Origin: Roseiarcus sp963749715
GTDB taxonomy: Bacteria; Pseudomonadota; Alphaproteobacteria; Rhizobiales; Beijerinckiaceae
DNA: 64,000 bases
Direction of reading: 5' to 3'
NCBI GenBank assembly: GCA_963749715.1
Contig: CAVVNR010000003.1
Span: 178,049 to 242,048, forward strand
The notes beneath the pieces were generated by a model. It did not search any database. It was not told where the DNA came from and saw nothing but the letters and a program-made list of their open reading frames with translations. The translations under genes and the position numbers were made by a program. Shown in pieces: positions 1-13,881 of the stretch. Position 1 is the first letter of the stretch, and every line of letters begins with the position of its first letter.

Positions 1-2
1 TG

Positions 3-560
3 TGGACCTGGTCGCGCGGCAGCGCAATCCTGCTCCTTCGGACGCATCGGGACTCCATCCCGACGCTGGACCTGATCAAGATGCTCGAGAAATCGAAGCC
101 GGTCCGGGTTCCCGGTACGGCGGTCTTCCTCACCAACGATCCGACGTCAGCGCCGTCCTCGCTCATGCACAACCTCAAGCACAACAAGGTGCTGCACGAG
201 CGCGTCGTCCTCTTGAACGTCCGCACCGAGACGACCCCGCGGGTGCCCGCAGCCAATCGATACGAGATGACCAGCCTGTCGCCGGATTTCATGCTGGTCA
301 CGCTTCACTTCGGCTATATGGAGCAGCCGCATATCCCCCGAGCATTGGCGGCGATGCGAAAGGCGGGTCTCAAGTTCGACATCATGACCACCTCGTTCTT
401 CCTCGGTCGACGCACGCTGAAGACCGCGCCCAATTCCGGCATGCCGCCCTGGCAGGACAAACTGTTCATCGCCATGACCAAGCAGGCGGCAAGCGCGCCG
501 GACTTCTTCAACCTCCCCTCCGACCGGGTCGTCGAGCTCGGGGCGCAGATGAAGGTTTGA
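3..560 (+). CDS. kup: Kup potassium uptake protein, C-terminal part (5' end outside window)
   Basis: This reading frame is open from the window edge and ends with TGA at 558-560, leaving about 185 residues. They match the cytoplasmic C-terminal region of the KUP/HAK/KT low-affinity K+ transporter family, including the phrase VPGTAVFLTNDP followed by LMHNLKHNKVLHE, which is close to diagnostic. Toward the end it reads GRRTLK...MPPWQDKLFIAMTKQA, also typical of KUP tails. The membrane-spanning part that carries K+ lies upstream of the window. The first ATG seen (81) is internal, not the true start. The next gene begins 76 bases downstream on the same strand with no clear terminator between. Confidence 0.9.
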   Translation, partial: WTWSRGSAILLLRTHRDSIPTLDLIKMLEKSKPVRVPGTAVFLTNDPTSAPSSLMHNLKHNKVLHERVVLLNVRTETTPRVPAANRYEMTSLSPDFMLVTLHFGYMEQPHIPRALAAMRKAGLKFDIMTTSFFLGRRTLKTAPNSGMPPWQDKLFIAMTKQAASAPDFFNLPSDRVVELGAQMKV

Positions 561-636
561 GCGCCGGGCGCCTCGATCGACGTCGCCAGCGCTCGACGCC
601 GAGCGAGACGGGGCGGGAAGCGCCGGGCGCCCGCGC

Positions 637-1398
637 ATGAAGATCTATCTCATCAACCTCGATCGCCACCCCGATCGCCTCGCGCATATGCGCAATCAAT
701 TGAACGGGGTCGCGTTCGAGCGCCTTGCGGCCGTCGACGGATCGAACGAGCCGCCGACGACCAAGGGCCTCACCCGATTTGAGCTCGCCTGCCTGGAAAG
801 CCATAGGGCGGCCTGGCGCCGATTGCTCGCCAGCCCGGATGCGCATGCCTGCTTCCTCGAGGACGACCTGCACATCTGGCCGAATTTCGCGGCGCTGACC
901 GGCGCCGAGACGTGGATACCGGCGGACGCGCATTCGGTGAAGCTCGACACCTATCTCCAAGCTGTCGCGCTCGGCGACAAACGAGCCGCGATCGGCGGCC
1001 GCCTGATCGCCAGGCTCTACAGCCGCCACCAGAGCAGCGCAGCTTATATCCTCACCCGGGAGGGAGCCGCCCGCTATCTTGAATTGACCGCCAGCGCCTC
1101 TGCGCCCGCCGACTATTCGCTGTTCCCCAATCACCCCCGCCGCGTCGGCTTGCACATCTATCAGCTCATTCCCGCCATCGCGATCCAGGATCATCTTCTT
1201 CTCCCCGGCCAGGGCGGCCGGACTTTCGCCACGGCAATGGCCGGCCCCGACGGAGGCGCCGCGTCGCGCCGCGCCTCGAGGCTCGATAAACTCAGACGCG
1301 AAGCCGGCCGCCTCGCCGGCCAGGCGGGCGGCTTGATCGAATGGACCTACCAGAAGGTCATTCTGCGTGTTGAAACCACGACAATCAGCGTTGGGTGA
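637..1398 (+). CDS. Glycosyltransferase family 25 protein (LPS/glycan biosynthesis)
   Basis: The 253-residue protein opens with MKIYLINLDRHPDRL, the standard N-terminus of family 25 glycosyltransferases that add sugars to lipooligosaccharide or other surface glycans. It carries the acidic FLEDDLH motif near residue 75 that stands for the metal/nucleotide-sugar site, and a SAAYILTREGAARYL segment near residue 130 typical of the family. No signal peptide or membrane span is visible, so it should act on the cytoplasmic side. No strong ribosome site precedes ATG 637. It converges on the malic enzyme gene with only 11 bases between stops. The acceptor sugar cannot be told from sequence. Confidence 0.82.
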   Translation: MKIYLINLDRHPDRLAHMRNQLNGVAFERLAAVDGSNEPPTTKGLTRFELACLESHRAAWRRLLASPDAHACFLEDDLHIWPNFAALTGAETWIPADAHSVKLDTYLQAVALGDKRAAIGGRLIARLYSRHQSSAAYILTREGAARYLELTASASAPADYSLFPNHPRRVGLHIYQLIPAIAIQDHLLLPGQGGRTFATAMAGPDGGAASRRASRLDKLRREAGRLAGQAGGLIEWTYQKVILRVETTTISVG

Positions 1399-1409
1399 CA
1401 GGATCAGCT

Positions 1410-3695
1410 TCACCCGCCGATGTTGAAGCTCGCCATCGCCGCCATATTGACGATGTCGGAATCCTTGGCGCCGAGGGAGACGATCTGCACCGGCTTCTCG
1501 AGCCCGACGATCAACGGCCCGATCACCGTGGCCCCGCCCAATTCCTGCAGCATGCGGGTGGAGATGGAGGCGGAGTGGAAGGCCGGCATGATCAGCACAT
1601 TCGCGGTGTCTTTGAGGCGGCAAAACGGATAGGCGGCCATCAGCTCTTTGTTGAGCGCGACGTCGGCGCCCATTTCGCCGTCGTACTCGAAATCCACCCG
1701 CTTGGCGTCGAGAATCCGCACCGCTTCCTGCACTCGTTGGGTCCGCTCGCCTGGGGGATGGCCGAAATTGGAGAAGGCGAGCAGAGCGACACGCGGCTCG
1801 TAACCGAGGCGGCGCGCCACGCCTGCCGCCTCAACGGCAATTTCCGCCAGATCCTCGGCGCTCGGCATCTCGGTGATTGCGGTGTCGGCGGCCAGGATCG
1901 GGCGACCGCGCGACAGGATGATCGAGACGCCGACTACGCGATGACCCGGTTTGTCGTCGATCACCCGCCGCACTTCCTCCAAAGCGATCGAGAAGTTGCG
2001 TGTCACGCCAGTCACGATCGCATCCGCGTCTCCGCGCGCGACCATGGCGGCGCCGAAGTAATTGCGATCCTGGTTGATCATGCGCTGGCAGTCGCGCGCC
2101 AGATATCCCTTCCTCTGCAGCCGCTCGTACAGGAACTGCGCATAGAGGGAGTTGCGGTTGGATAGGCGGGCATTGTAAATCTCGATGCCCTTGTCGGAGA
2201 GGTCCAGACCGGCGGCCTTGGCGGCGGCGCGCACGCGCTCTTCCCGGCCGACCAGAATGGCGGCGCCGAGACCTTGGTGGACGAAAGAATAGGCGGCGCG
2301 GATGACCTGCTCTTCTTCTCCCTCGGCGAATACGACGCGCTTGGGCGCGCGGCGGACCCGCTCGATGATCCGCTGCATCGCGCCAGCGATCGGGTCGCGG
2401 CGGGCGGACAATTGCGCCTTATACGCGGTAAGGTCGACGATCGGCCGCCGCGCCACTCCGGAGGCCATCGCGGCTTTGGCCACCGCGATCGGCACGACAT
2501 GAATGAGGCGCGGATCGAACGGGACCGGAATGATGTAGTCGCGACCAAAGCGCGGCCTCGCGCCGCGATAGGCGTTCGCCACTTCGTCGGGAACGTCCTC
2601 GCGTGCGAGGTCGGCCAGGGCGTGCGCGGCGGCGATCTTCATTTCCATGTTGATCGTCTTGGCGCGCACGTCGAGCGCGCCGCGGAAGATATAGGGAAAT
2701 CCGAGGACGTTATTGACTTGATTGGGGTAGTCGGAGCGCCCGGTCGCCATGATCACGTCGTCGCGCGCTTTCTGCGCTTCCTCCGGCGTGATTTCCGGGT
2801 CGGGGTTCGCCATTGCGAAAATGATCGGATCGGGCGCCATGCTCTTGACCATATCCGCGGTCAGCGCCCCCTTGGCCGAAAGACCGAAGAAAATATCCGC
2901 CCCGGCCATGGCTTCCTCGAGCGTGCGCAGAGGGGTCTCGATCGCGTGGGCGGATTTCCACTGATTCATGCCTTCCTGGCGGCCGCGGTAGACCACGCCC
3001 TTGGTGTCGCACAGGATGACGTTTGCAGGCTCAAATCCGATCGACTTGATCAAGTCGAGACAAGCGATGCCGGCCGCTCCGGCGCCGTTACAGACAAGAC
3101 GCGTGGTCTTGATGTCGCGACCGGTCAGATGAATCGCGTTGATCATCCCCGCAGCGGCGATGATCGCGGTGCCGTGCTGGTCGTCGTGAAAGACGGGAAT
3201 ATCCATCATCTCGCGCAGGCGTTCCTCGATGTAGAAGCACTCCGGCGCCTTGATGTCCTCGAGATTGATGCCGCCGAATGACGGTCCGAGGTATTTCACC
3301 GCGTTGATGAATTCGTCCGGATCCTCCGTTCCAACTTCCAAATCGATTGAATCGACGTCGGCAAAGCGCTTGAACAGCACCGCCTTGCCTTCCATCACGG
3401 GCTTGGAGGCCAGCGCTCCGAGATTGCCGAGTCCCAGGATCGCCGTGCCATTGGTGATGACCGCGACCATGTTGCCGCGAACGGTGTAGTCATAAACGGT
3501 TGAAGGATCGGCGGCGATCGCCTTGACCGGAACCGCGACGCCCGGCGAATAGGCGAGCGACAGGTCGCGCTGAGTGGCCATCGGCTTGGTCGGCACGATT
3601 TCGAGCTTGCCGGGACGCCCCCGCGAGTGGAACTGGAGCGCCTCCTGATCGGTGATCGAGGGACGTTTGCTCGATCCGTCGGCCCTGTCAGCCAT
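1410..3695 (-). CDS. maeB: NADP-dependent malic enzyme with C-terminal phosphotransacetylase-like domain
   Basis: The 761-residue protein catalyses oxidative decarboxylation of malate to pyruvate with NADP+. The first ~430 residues are the malic enzyme: the YSPGVAVP segment near residue 50, the metal-site VFHDDQHGTA near 165, and the dinucleotide fold around CNGAGAAGIACLDL near 195. The remaining ~320 residues are a phosphate acetyltransferase-like domain (VFAEGEEEQVIRAA, then ADAIVTGVTRN), which in MaeB proteins is thought to be regulatory and without PTA activity. The full length is usual for MaeB. It is transcribed alone, converging on the glycosyltransferase gene. Confidence 0.95.
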   Translation of the reverse strand: MADRADGSSKRPSITDQEALQFHSRGRPGKLEIVPTKPMATQRDLSLAYSPGVAVPVKAIAADPSTVYDYTVRGNMVAVITNGTAILGLGNLGALASKPVMEGKAVLFKRFADVDSIDLEVGTEDPDEFINAVKYLGPSFGGINLEDIKAPECFYIEERLREMMDIPVFHDDQHGTAIIAAAGMINAIHLTGRDIKTTRLVCNGAGAAGIACLDLIKSIGFEPANVILCDTKGVVYRGRQEGMNQWKSAHAIETPLRTLEEAMAGADIFFGLSAKGALTADMVKSMAPDPIIFAMANPDPEITPEEAQKARDDVIMATGRSDYPNQVNNVLGFPYIFRGALDVRAKTINMEMKIAAAHALADLAREDVPDEVANAYRGARPRFGRDYIIPVPFDPRLIHVVPIAVAKAAMASGVARRPIVDLTAYKAQLSARRDPIAGAMQRIIERVRRAPKRVVFAEGEEEQVIRAAYSFVHQGLGAAILVGREERVRAAAKAAGLDLSDKGIEIYNARLSNRNSLYAQFLYERLQRKGYLARDCQRMINQDRNYFGAAMVARGDADAIVTGVTRNFSIALEEVRRVIDDKPGHRVVGVSIILSRGRPILAADTAITEMPSAEDLAEIAVEAAGVARRLGYEPRVALLAFSNFGHPPGERTQRVQEAVRILDAKRVDFEYDGEMGADVALNKELMAAYPFCRLKDTANVLIMPAFHSASISTRMLQELGGATVIGPLIVGLEKPVQIVSLGAKDSDIVNMAAMASFNIGG

Positions 3696-4105
3696 AATTC
3701 AGATCCTGCCTGAATTTTCGTATTGGGACCGCGCATCGCCAGTCAAAGCGCCGACGCGGCGGGTCTTGCGCAGCGTCATCCGACCGGTTTCCTCCCGACG
3801 GCGCGCCTTGTTCATAGGCGATGCGAACCGCCGTCTTGACTGACCGCCATACTGAGGGGACGTTGGGCGTTTGGCAAATTGGCGAGCCCCGGCCGCGGGC
3901 CGAGGGGTCAAAACCCAACCACCCTGACGGGTTTCGGTAGACGTAGAGCGGTCATACGCGGATCGCGGACGTGGACGTTGCAACTTGGGACAGCCACGTT
4001 CGATTGTGCAGCGCTCCCGGACGGGAGGATGCCTGCGACATGCCCGACTCGTTTTCAAAGCATTGCGTTCGCGGCCCAGTCGAGGCGGCCGAACGGTAGG
4101 TCTCC
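3696..4105 (-). other. 410-base gap between two minus-strand genes
   Basis: This is the upstream region of the malic enzyme gene and lies downstream of the cyclase gene. Short open frames exist on both strands, but none has a recognisable product or a good ribosome site. No clear promoter, terminator or repeat was identified. Confidence 0.5.
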
Positions 4106-6034
4106 TCATGCCTCCGGCACGCCGGCCCTGCGCATGCCTTTGACGATATGCTCCCTCCCTGCCAGGAAAATCGGGTTATCGCTCTCTTGGACGCGGAAAC
4201 GCTGGATTGTAAAAGTCGGATCGAGCGTCAGTCCGAGGCGGGTCTCGGCCTGCGCCTCGTCGAGCTTGCCGAGATTCGCAAGCGCGGCGGCGAGGAAGAA
4301 ATGCGACAGCGGAAAAGTCCGGTTGATGTCGATACCGTGGCGGAGCTTCGCGACGGCCTCCTCGTCGGCGCCAAGTTGCAACTTGGCGCCGCCTGCGAAT
4401 TGCAGCCAGAGCCAGGCCGATTTGTCGCGAGGGGAGAGGCGAAGGGCCTCGTTTACATAGCCTTCGGTCTCTTCGGCGCGGCCGGCGAAATTCTTGGCGA
4501 GACCGATGTCACCGTGAGCGTCGGCCAGATTCGGATCCAAGGCCAATGCCCGCTCGAACTCGGCAATGGCTTGGGCCGTGCGGTTGGTCTGGTTCAGGGC
4601 GCTGCCCAAAACCTCGTGGGCCCGCGCATCGTTCGGCCGTAGGGAAAGCACCTTGCCCATCGTCGCTTCGGCGGACGCGAGCCGCGCGGGTCGATCGTCC
4701 GACAAGAAAGATGCGCCCACTTCAAAGTCGGCTCGTCCCACGCCGAGCAGCGCGTCGACATTGCCCGGATCGAGGGCCAGCGCCCGTTCAAAAAAGTCGC
4801 GCGCGTGGTTCATGTTCTCGAGGTTGGTTCCCCTGTTGAACCATTCCATGCCCTGAAAATAGAGGGCCATGGAGTTGGGATTCGCCGCCTGTTGGCCGCG
4901 CCGCGCTTCGGCGGAAATCAGCTCCGTCCCCAATTGATTGGCGAGGCGAGCGACGATCTCGTCCTGCATTCCGAAGAGATCAGCCAGAGGCTTGTCAAAG
5001 CGGTCGGCCCAAAGGTGATTGCCGGTCTCCGCGTCGATAAGTTGGACGTTGACCCGCATGCGGCCCGCGTCTCGCTGGACAGAGCCCTCGAGCACGTAGC
5101 GGACGCCAAGCTCCTTGCCGATTTCCCGCGCGTCGACATTCTTGCCTTTGAATGTGAAGGCGGTGTTACGCGCGATCACGAAGGCGCCGGTGAGGCGCGA
5201 GAGGTCGGTGGTGAGACTCTCGGTGACGCCATCGGCGAAATAGTCCTGGCTCGGGTCGTTCGAGAGGTTGGCGAATGGCAGCACCACCAGGGAGAGATGC
5301 CTGGCTTCTGCAGGCGTCGTTACGTTCGAAGCGACCGGCGCCGGCGACTTGGTTGCCACGGTCGCAGGCCGGTTCGCTTCCAGGAGCCACCATGCCCCGC
5401 CCGCGAGGACGATGAGCAAGGCTGCGATCCCAGCAGCGAGCGGCGCGAGCGAGAAGCGCTCTTTTGGCGCGACAGGCCCTGCTGGAGTGGCGGGCTTCGC
5501 CTGAGCGGGGACGCCGACCTGCAGCGAATAAACCCGGATCGAATCGGCGATGTTCTTGAGCTGAGTGTGGCCGAGGTCGGTAACCGCCAGATCAAGCCGT
5601 CCCTTGACCTGTCGATAGGCGTCCTCCGAAAGACAGATCGCCCCAGGCGCGGCAATGCCTTCAAGCCGGGCGGCGATGTTGACGCCGTCGCCCATCAAAT
5701 CGCCGTCGCTTTCCTCGACCACGTCGCCCAGGTGAATTCCGACCCGGATCTCGATGCGTCGCTCGGGCGGCAGACCGGCGTTGCGCTCGGCCAAGCCGTT
5801 CTGCACTTCGATGGCGCAGCGCACGGCGTCGACGACGCTGCGGAACTCGATGAGAATGCCGTCGCCGGTGCGCTTGACGGTGCGTCCGCGGTGAGCGTCG
5901 ATAGCGGGATCGATCAGATCGCTGCGCAGCCCCCGCAGCCGGGACAGCGTGCGACCCTCATCCGTCCCCGCGAGCCGGCTATAGCCGACGATATCGGCGA
6001 CCAGGATCGCGGCAATTTTCCGGGTCTCGCTCAT
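4106..6034 (-). CDS. Membrane class III adenylate/guanylate cyclase with TolB-like and TPR domains
   Basis: The 642-residue protein starts with a class III nucleotide cyclase domain (about residues 1-175). It keeps both metal-binding aspartates, Asp14 in LVADIVGYSRL and Asp58 in TGDGILIEF, and a conserved VGIHLGDV strand. A single hydrophobic segment near residues 200-220 follows, then a TolB/FlgO-like domain (VVLPFANLSNDPSQDYFADG, about 250-375), then TPR-like repeats to the end. Such proteins are common in Hyphomicrobiales. The cyclase end faces the cytoplasm and the TPR part probably the periplasm. Product (cAMP or cGMP) and signal are not evident. It is transcribed alone and diverges from metH. 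Confidence 0.88.
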   Translation of the reverse strand: MSETRKIAAILVADIVGYSRLAGTDEGRTLSRLRGLRSDLIDPAIDAHRGRTVKRTGDGILIEFRSVVDAVRCAIEVQNGLAERNAGLPPERRIEIRVGIHLGDVVEESDGDLMGDGVNIAARLEGIAAPGAICLSEDAYRQVKGRLDLAVTDLGHTQLKNIADSIRVYSLQVGVPAQAKPATPAGPVAPKERFSLAPLAAGIAALLIVLAGGAWWLLEANRPATVATKSPAPVASNVTTPAEARHLSLVVLPFANLSNDPSQDYFADGVTESLTTDLSRLTGAFVIARNTAFTFKGKNVDAREIGKELGVRYVLEGSVQRDAGRMRVNVQLIDAETGNHLWADRFDKPLADLFGMQDEIVARLANQLGTELISAEARRGQQAANPNSMALYFQGMEWFNRGTNLENMNHARDFFERALALDPGNVDALLGVGRADFEVGASFLSDDRPARLASAEATMGKVLSLRPNDARAHEVLGSALNQTNRTAQAIAEFERALALDPNLADAHGDIGLAKNFAGRAEETEGYVNEALRLSPRDKSAWLWLQFAGGAKLQLGADEEAVAKLRHGIDINRTFPLSHFFLAAALANLGKLDEAQAETRLGLTLDPTFTIQRFRVQESDNPIFLAGREHIVKGMRRAGVPEA

Positions 6035-6332
6035 GGCGCGTCCTCCGGGCGTCGGTCCAGCATATCACAAAACCGTGAAGGCCCTGCATTCTATTGATTG
6101 AGCGGATTGAGCCAAGGGAAAGCAGCCGCGACGCGATGACCGAAGGATGGCTTTGGACGATTTGCCCCGTCCGCCGCGCCGTCTCCGAACGGCCGCTATT
6201 TTCGCGAAGAGGCCGCCCGCGGAAGCAGACCGATTGGGTTGGCTAAGGCGTTCACGTCAAGTCGCTTGTCTTTCATATAAAGACATGTTTATATGATTAT
6301 GTCAGCGCGAAACAACATTGACGGTATGAATA
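6035..6332. other. 298-base divergent intergenic region between the cyclase gene and metH
   Basis: It contains the promoters of two divergent genes and the 22-bp inverted repeat listed separately. No riboswitch of the SAM, SAH or B12 type could be recognised by eye. Confidence 0.5.
6274..6295. promoter_or_regulatory. Perfect 8+8 inverted repeat upstream of metH, candidate operator
   Basis: CATATAAA and TTTATATG form a perfect inverted repeat around a 6-base spacer, ending 37 bases before the metH start. It is an AT-rich island in very GC-rich DNA. Methionine-cycle genes of alphaproteobacteria are often controlled by ArsR-type regulators such as SahR that bind palindromes of this general look. 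The regulator assignment is an inference. Confidence 0.5.
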
Positions 6333-10094
<3,762 letters not shown>

Positions 10095-10317
10095 AATCGG
10101 CCGCCAGAAGGCTGTCGCCAGTTTCATGTTCGGCTGTGTCGGGCACGCGCCCGCGTGCGCTTTGTCTCCGCGATTTGGACTGGGACCAACATTTCCAGGC
10201 CCAGGCGCCGTTGGCGTGCGATAGTGATAGCGGCGCCGAGGATGCGAGAGCGCAGCGCGCGCCCCCAAAAGGGCGTGTGTTTTTGTGAACATTCGCTGGC
10301 GCCAATGGGAGGGCAGG

Positions 10318-11875
10318 ATGTCCCAACGACTTTGGGCGCAAACTGCAATCGCTCTGGGCCTGCTTGGCGCGATGACGCCCCATGCGTCCGCCGACGACGC
10401 GCAGACAGTGCAGTAATGCGGACACCTTTGCGCAGGCCGCGCTCTACGAGGGCCGGGCTGTTGGCGTCGGGGTCGGGGTCGCCTACAAGAACGAGGTGTT
10501 CTACACCGCCGGCTTCGGCGTCGACGAGGGCTTCATGCTCTTTTCTCCCGACAGTGTATTCGAGATCGCCTCGAACACGAAGGTGTTCACGACCAACCTC
10601 TTGGGGCAGCAGATCTATGACGGGCAGCTCACGCTTGGCGACCAGCTGTCGCACTTCCCGGCACAGCTGGGTGCGCTAGAGCCGCTGACGGGAATGGTGA
10701 CGCTCGAGGAGCTGGCCGACTTCACCGGCGGCTTCCCCCTCTACGCGCCGCTCTGCGATGGCCACAAAACGCCTGGCTGCCTGCCGTCGGCGCGGCCATC
10801 GATCAGCAAATACGGGGCCGCCCAATTCCTCGACTTCTTCCAGCATGCGAAGCCGACCAACTACGACACGAAACCGCCGACGCCGGTGTCGAGCCTGCCG
10901 GGGCCCTACAACTATTCTGATTTTGCCATCGGCCTATTGGGACTATTGATCCCAAGCGGCGGTCAGATCAACGACGCCTCGCTTCTCGGCTGGTTCATTC
11001 AGGTCCCCCACGGGGGCAGCCGCTACTCGAGTTCGAGCCCGCCCGCTATCACGATACTGGGCGGCTCGACCACGACCGCCTCGGCCGTCGCCACGGTTTC
11101 CGGCGGCGCGGTGACGAGCATCAATGTCACGGAGGGCGGCGCCGGATATATTGCGCCGCCGATCATCTCCTTCAGCGGCGGCAGCCCATCCGCGGGCGCG
11201 ACCGCCGTTGGGCTTGTCGGGACCGGCGTGCTCGCGGGCGAGTTGGTCGCCATCGACGTGACCTCGGGCGGCGCTGGCTATCAGCACCCACCGAAAGTTG
11301 CGATCAGCGGCGGCCGCCAAGGCGGGAGCGACGCGACCGCGGTCGCCCACATCGCCAACGGGCACGTCGTTGCGGTGGAGGTGACCGATCGCGGCGCCGG
11401 CTACGCCCCGCCGGTCAGTGTCAACGTCGCGCCGGGGGCCGCCGAGAGCAACGGGGTGACGATCTGGGCGCCGGCGGGCGGGCTGTTGTCGACGGTCAAT
11501 GACATGACCCGGTTCGCGGCAGCCGCCGCCGGCGTCAATCCGGTGCAGTCGATGGGCGTGCCTGCGGCTATGGCGGTCGGCTTCACCACCGCGGAGACGC
11601 CTTACGCCTGTCAGGCGGAGAACCCGAATCTCGCGGCCTGTCCCCAAGGCGTCGGTCAGTCGGGCCTCGCCTGGAGCGTTCAACCGGCTGATCCGGCGAA
11701 CAGCATGCCCCAAGTCGTCTCGAAAAATGGGGGCCTTCCCGGGTTTTCGAGCGAGATCATCGTGGTCCCGTCGCGCCAGCTCGCGGTCGTTGTGCTCATC
11801 AATTCCGACACCGGTTCGCCGGCTGCGGGCATCGCCCTGGACATCGCCCACAATCTGATTGCCTCGCTGCCCTAA
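10318..11875 (+). CDS. Exported serine hydrolase (beta-lactamase/AmpC-like) with inserted Gly-rich repeats; frameshifted as sequenced
   Basis: ATG 10318 has a strong ribosome site (GGGAGGG, 6 bases upstream) and encodes a signal peptide (MSQRLWAQTAIALGLLGAM, then ...ASA). That frame hits TAA at 10414-10416. The mature protein continues in the next frame (open from 10382), so one extra base lies near 10400-10413. The hydrolase has the SNTK nucleophile box (S-x-x-K, nt ~10573), a Y-S-D box in place of Y-x-N (nt ~10914), GGLLSTVNDMTRF and a C-terminal NGGLPGF that stands for the third box. Between the second box and GGLLST lies about 135 residues with three GAGY-x-PP repeats (nt ~11035-11440) not usual for this family. 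Substrate unknown; it should act in the periplasm. Confidence 0.75.
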
Positions 11876-12034
11876 GAGCCGCGCTCCTGAACCGCGGTGA
11901 AGCGGCAGACCACGCGAAGCGCAGGGAGGATATCGAACGGATCTAGCGCGTCGGCTAACATTGGGGCGCCACCGCAAAAATCGGCTATTCTTGGCGCACG
12001 TAACAGCGCCCTCGGTCCAGTCCTCGTTAGCGTC

Positions 12035-13881
12035 GTGCAGGAGACATCGGGAAACCAGTTGGCGGTCGCGGCTGAGGCGCTGCCCGCCAGCCTGCGCCCG
12101 CTGCTCATCTATGACGGCGATTGTGGGTTCTGCCTCTATTGGGCGCGCTATTGGGAGAAGCTCACTGGCGAGAAGTCGAATACCGACCTTATCAGAAGTC
12201 GGCGGCGCAATATCCCGAGATCACTGAAGCCGAGTTCAGGCGCGCGGTGCAATTCATCGCCCCCGACGGGCGTCGCGCCAGCGCCGCTGAGGCCAGTTTC
12301 CTGACGCTCAGCCACGCGCGCGGCAAAGGCTTCTGGCTCGCCCTCTACCGCCGCCTTCCCGGTTTCGCGGCGATCGCGGAATGGGCTTACGCGTTCATCG
12401 CCGCCCATCGTCCGGCCTTTCATCGCGTGAGCCTCATGCTGTGGGGCAGGAACCACGAACCGCCGCGTTATGAGCTCGTCTCGTTCCTGTTCCTGCGCCT
12501 GTTCGGGCTGATTGCGCTTTCGGCCTTCGTCTCGTTCGCAGTGCAGGCGCAGGGGCTCATTGGCAGCCGCGGCATCCTGCCGCTGGCGGAACTGGTCGAG
12601 ACGCTTGCCGACCGCGTCGGGCCGCAGCGTTTCTTGGTCATGCCCATGGTGTTCTGGCTGAACGACAGCGACATCGCCATTCAGGCCGTGTGCTGGGCGG
12701 GCGCGCTCGCATCCGCGATGCTGGCGCTCAATCTCCTGCCGCGTCTCAGCCTCGTACTGATCTACGCGCTCTATCTCTCGCTCCTCTATGCGGGGCAAAC
12801 GTTCATGAACTTCCAGTGGGACACCTTCCTTCTGGAAACGGCGATTGTCGCGTTGCTGATGAGCTTCGCCCCGACGACCGGCGTTTGGCTTGCGCGCTGG
12901 CTCCTGTTCCGCTTCATGTTCATGTCGGGCGCCGTCAAGCTCTTGAGCGCCGATCCCAACTGGTGGGGCCTCACGGCGCTCACCTTTCACTTCCTGACCC
13001 AGCCGCTGCCGACGCCGCTTGCGTATTACGTCGCGAGGCTCCCGACGGGCGTCTTGAAAGTCGCGACCGGGGCGGTGTTTGTCGTCGAGCTCGCTCTGCC
13101 CTTCCTGATTTTCTTTCCGCGCCGTTTGAGGTTTGTCGCGGCTTTCGGCATCCTCACCCTGCAAGTCTGCATTCTCCTGACCGGCAATTACAACTGGTTC
13201 AATCTCCAGACCGCGCTCTTGTGCCTGCCGCTCGCCGACGACGCGTCGTTGCGACGGATGTCGCCGTCTCGCCTTATCCGGCTAACGCAGGCGCGCGCCA
13301 GCCATCAGGCGCCTCGGCTCGCGGCGAACGTCGTCGTAAGCGCGCTCGCGCTGTTGATGGTGTTCCTGAGCCTCGTGCAGATGGACGAGCGTTTTGGCGG
13401 AGACCCGCCGGACGCGGCTCTCATGATCGAGGCCTGGTTCGAGCCGCTTCACCTCGTGAGCCCATACGGCCTGTTCGCGGTCATGACCACGACCCGCGAC
13501 GAGATCGTCATCCAGGGTTCGAATGACGGCGTCGAGTGGCGCGACTACGAATTCCGCTATAAGCCCGGCGACGTCATGCGACGCCCAAGCTGGAACATCC
13601 CGCATCAGCCGAGGCTCGACTGGCAAATGTGGTTCGCAGCGCTCGACGACCCGCAACGCGTGCCCTGGTTTTCGCGCTTTCTCGCGCGCCTCTTAGAGAA
13701 CGAGCCCTCGGTGACGACGCTCTTGGAGAAGAACCCCTTTCCGGACAAGCCGCCGACTTACGTGCGGGCGCAGTTTTACGAGTATACCTTCGCAGAAGGC
13801 GACGAGCATGCGGCGGGCCGATGGTGGGACCGCCGGCTGCTGGGCCTCTATTTCCCGACGGCGCATTTGAAAACACGGTGA
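12035..13881 (+). CDS. DCC thiol-disulfide oxidoreductase (DUF393) fused to lipase maturation factor-like membrane protein; frameshifted
   Basis: The N-terminal frame reads LLIYDGDCGFCLYWARYW, the DCC family CxxC motif. It passes into another frame near 12160-12180, where the text continues VEYRPYQKSAAQYPEI. Restoring one A in the run at about 12172 joins the two into one protein of about 615 residues. After the DCC domain come several hydrophobic helices and the lipase maturation factor-like core (FMNFQWDTFLLET, then a soluble C-terminus with NDGVEWRDYEFRYKPGD). This domain pair is common in proteobacteria; its role in bacteria is not established. The start at GTG 12035 is uncertain (TTG 12059 is also possible). 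It follows the serine hydrolase, which is also frameshifted. Confidence 0.75.
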
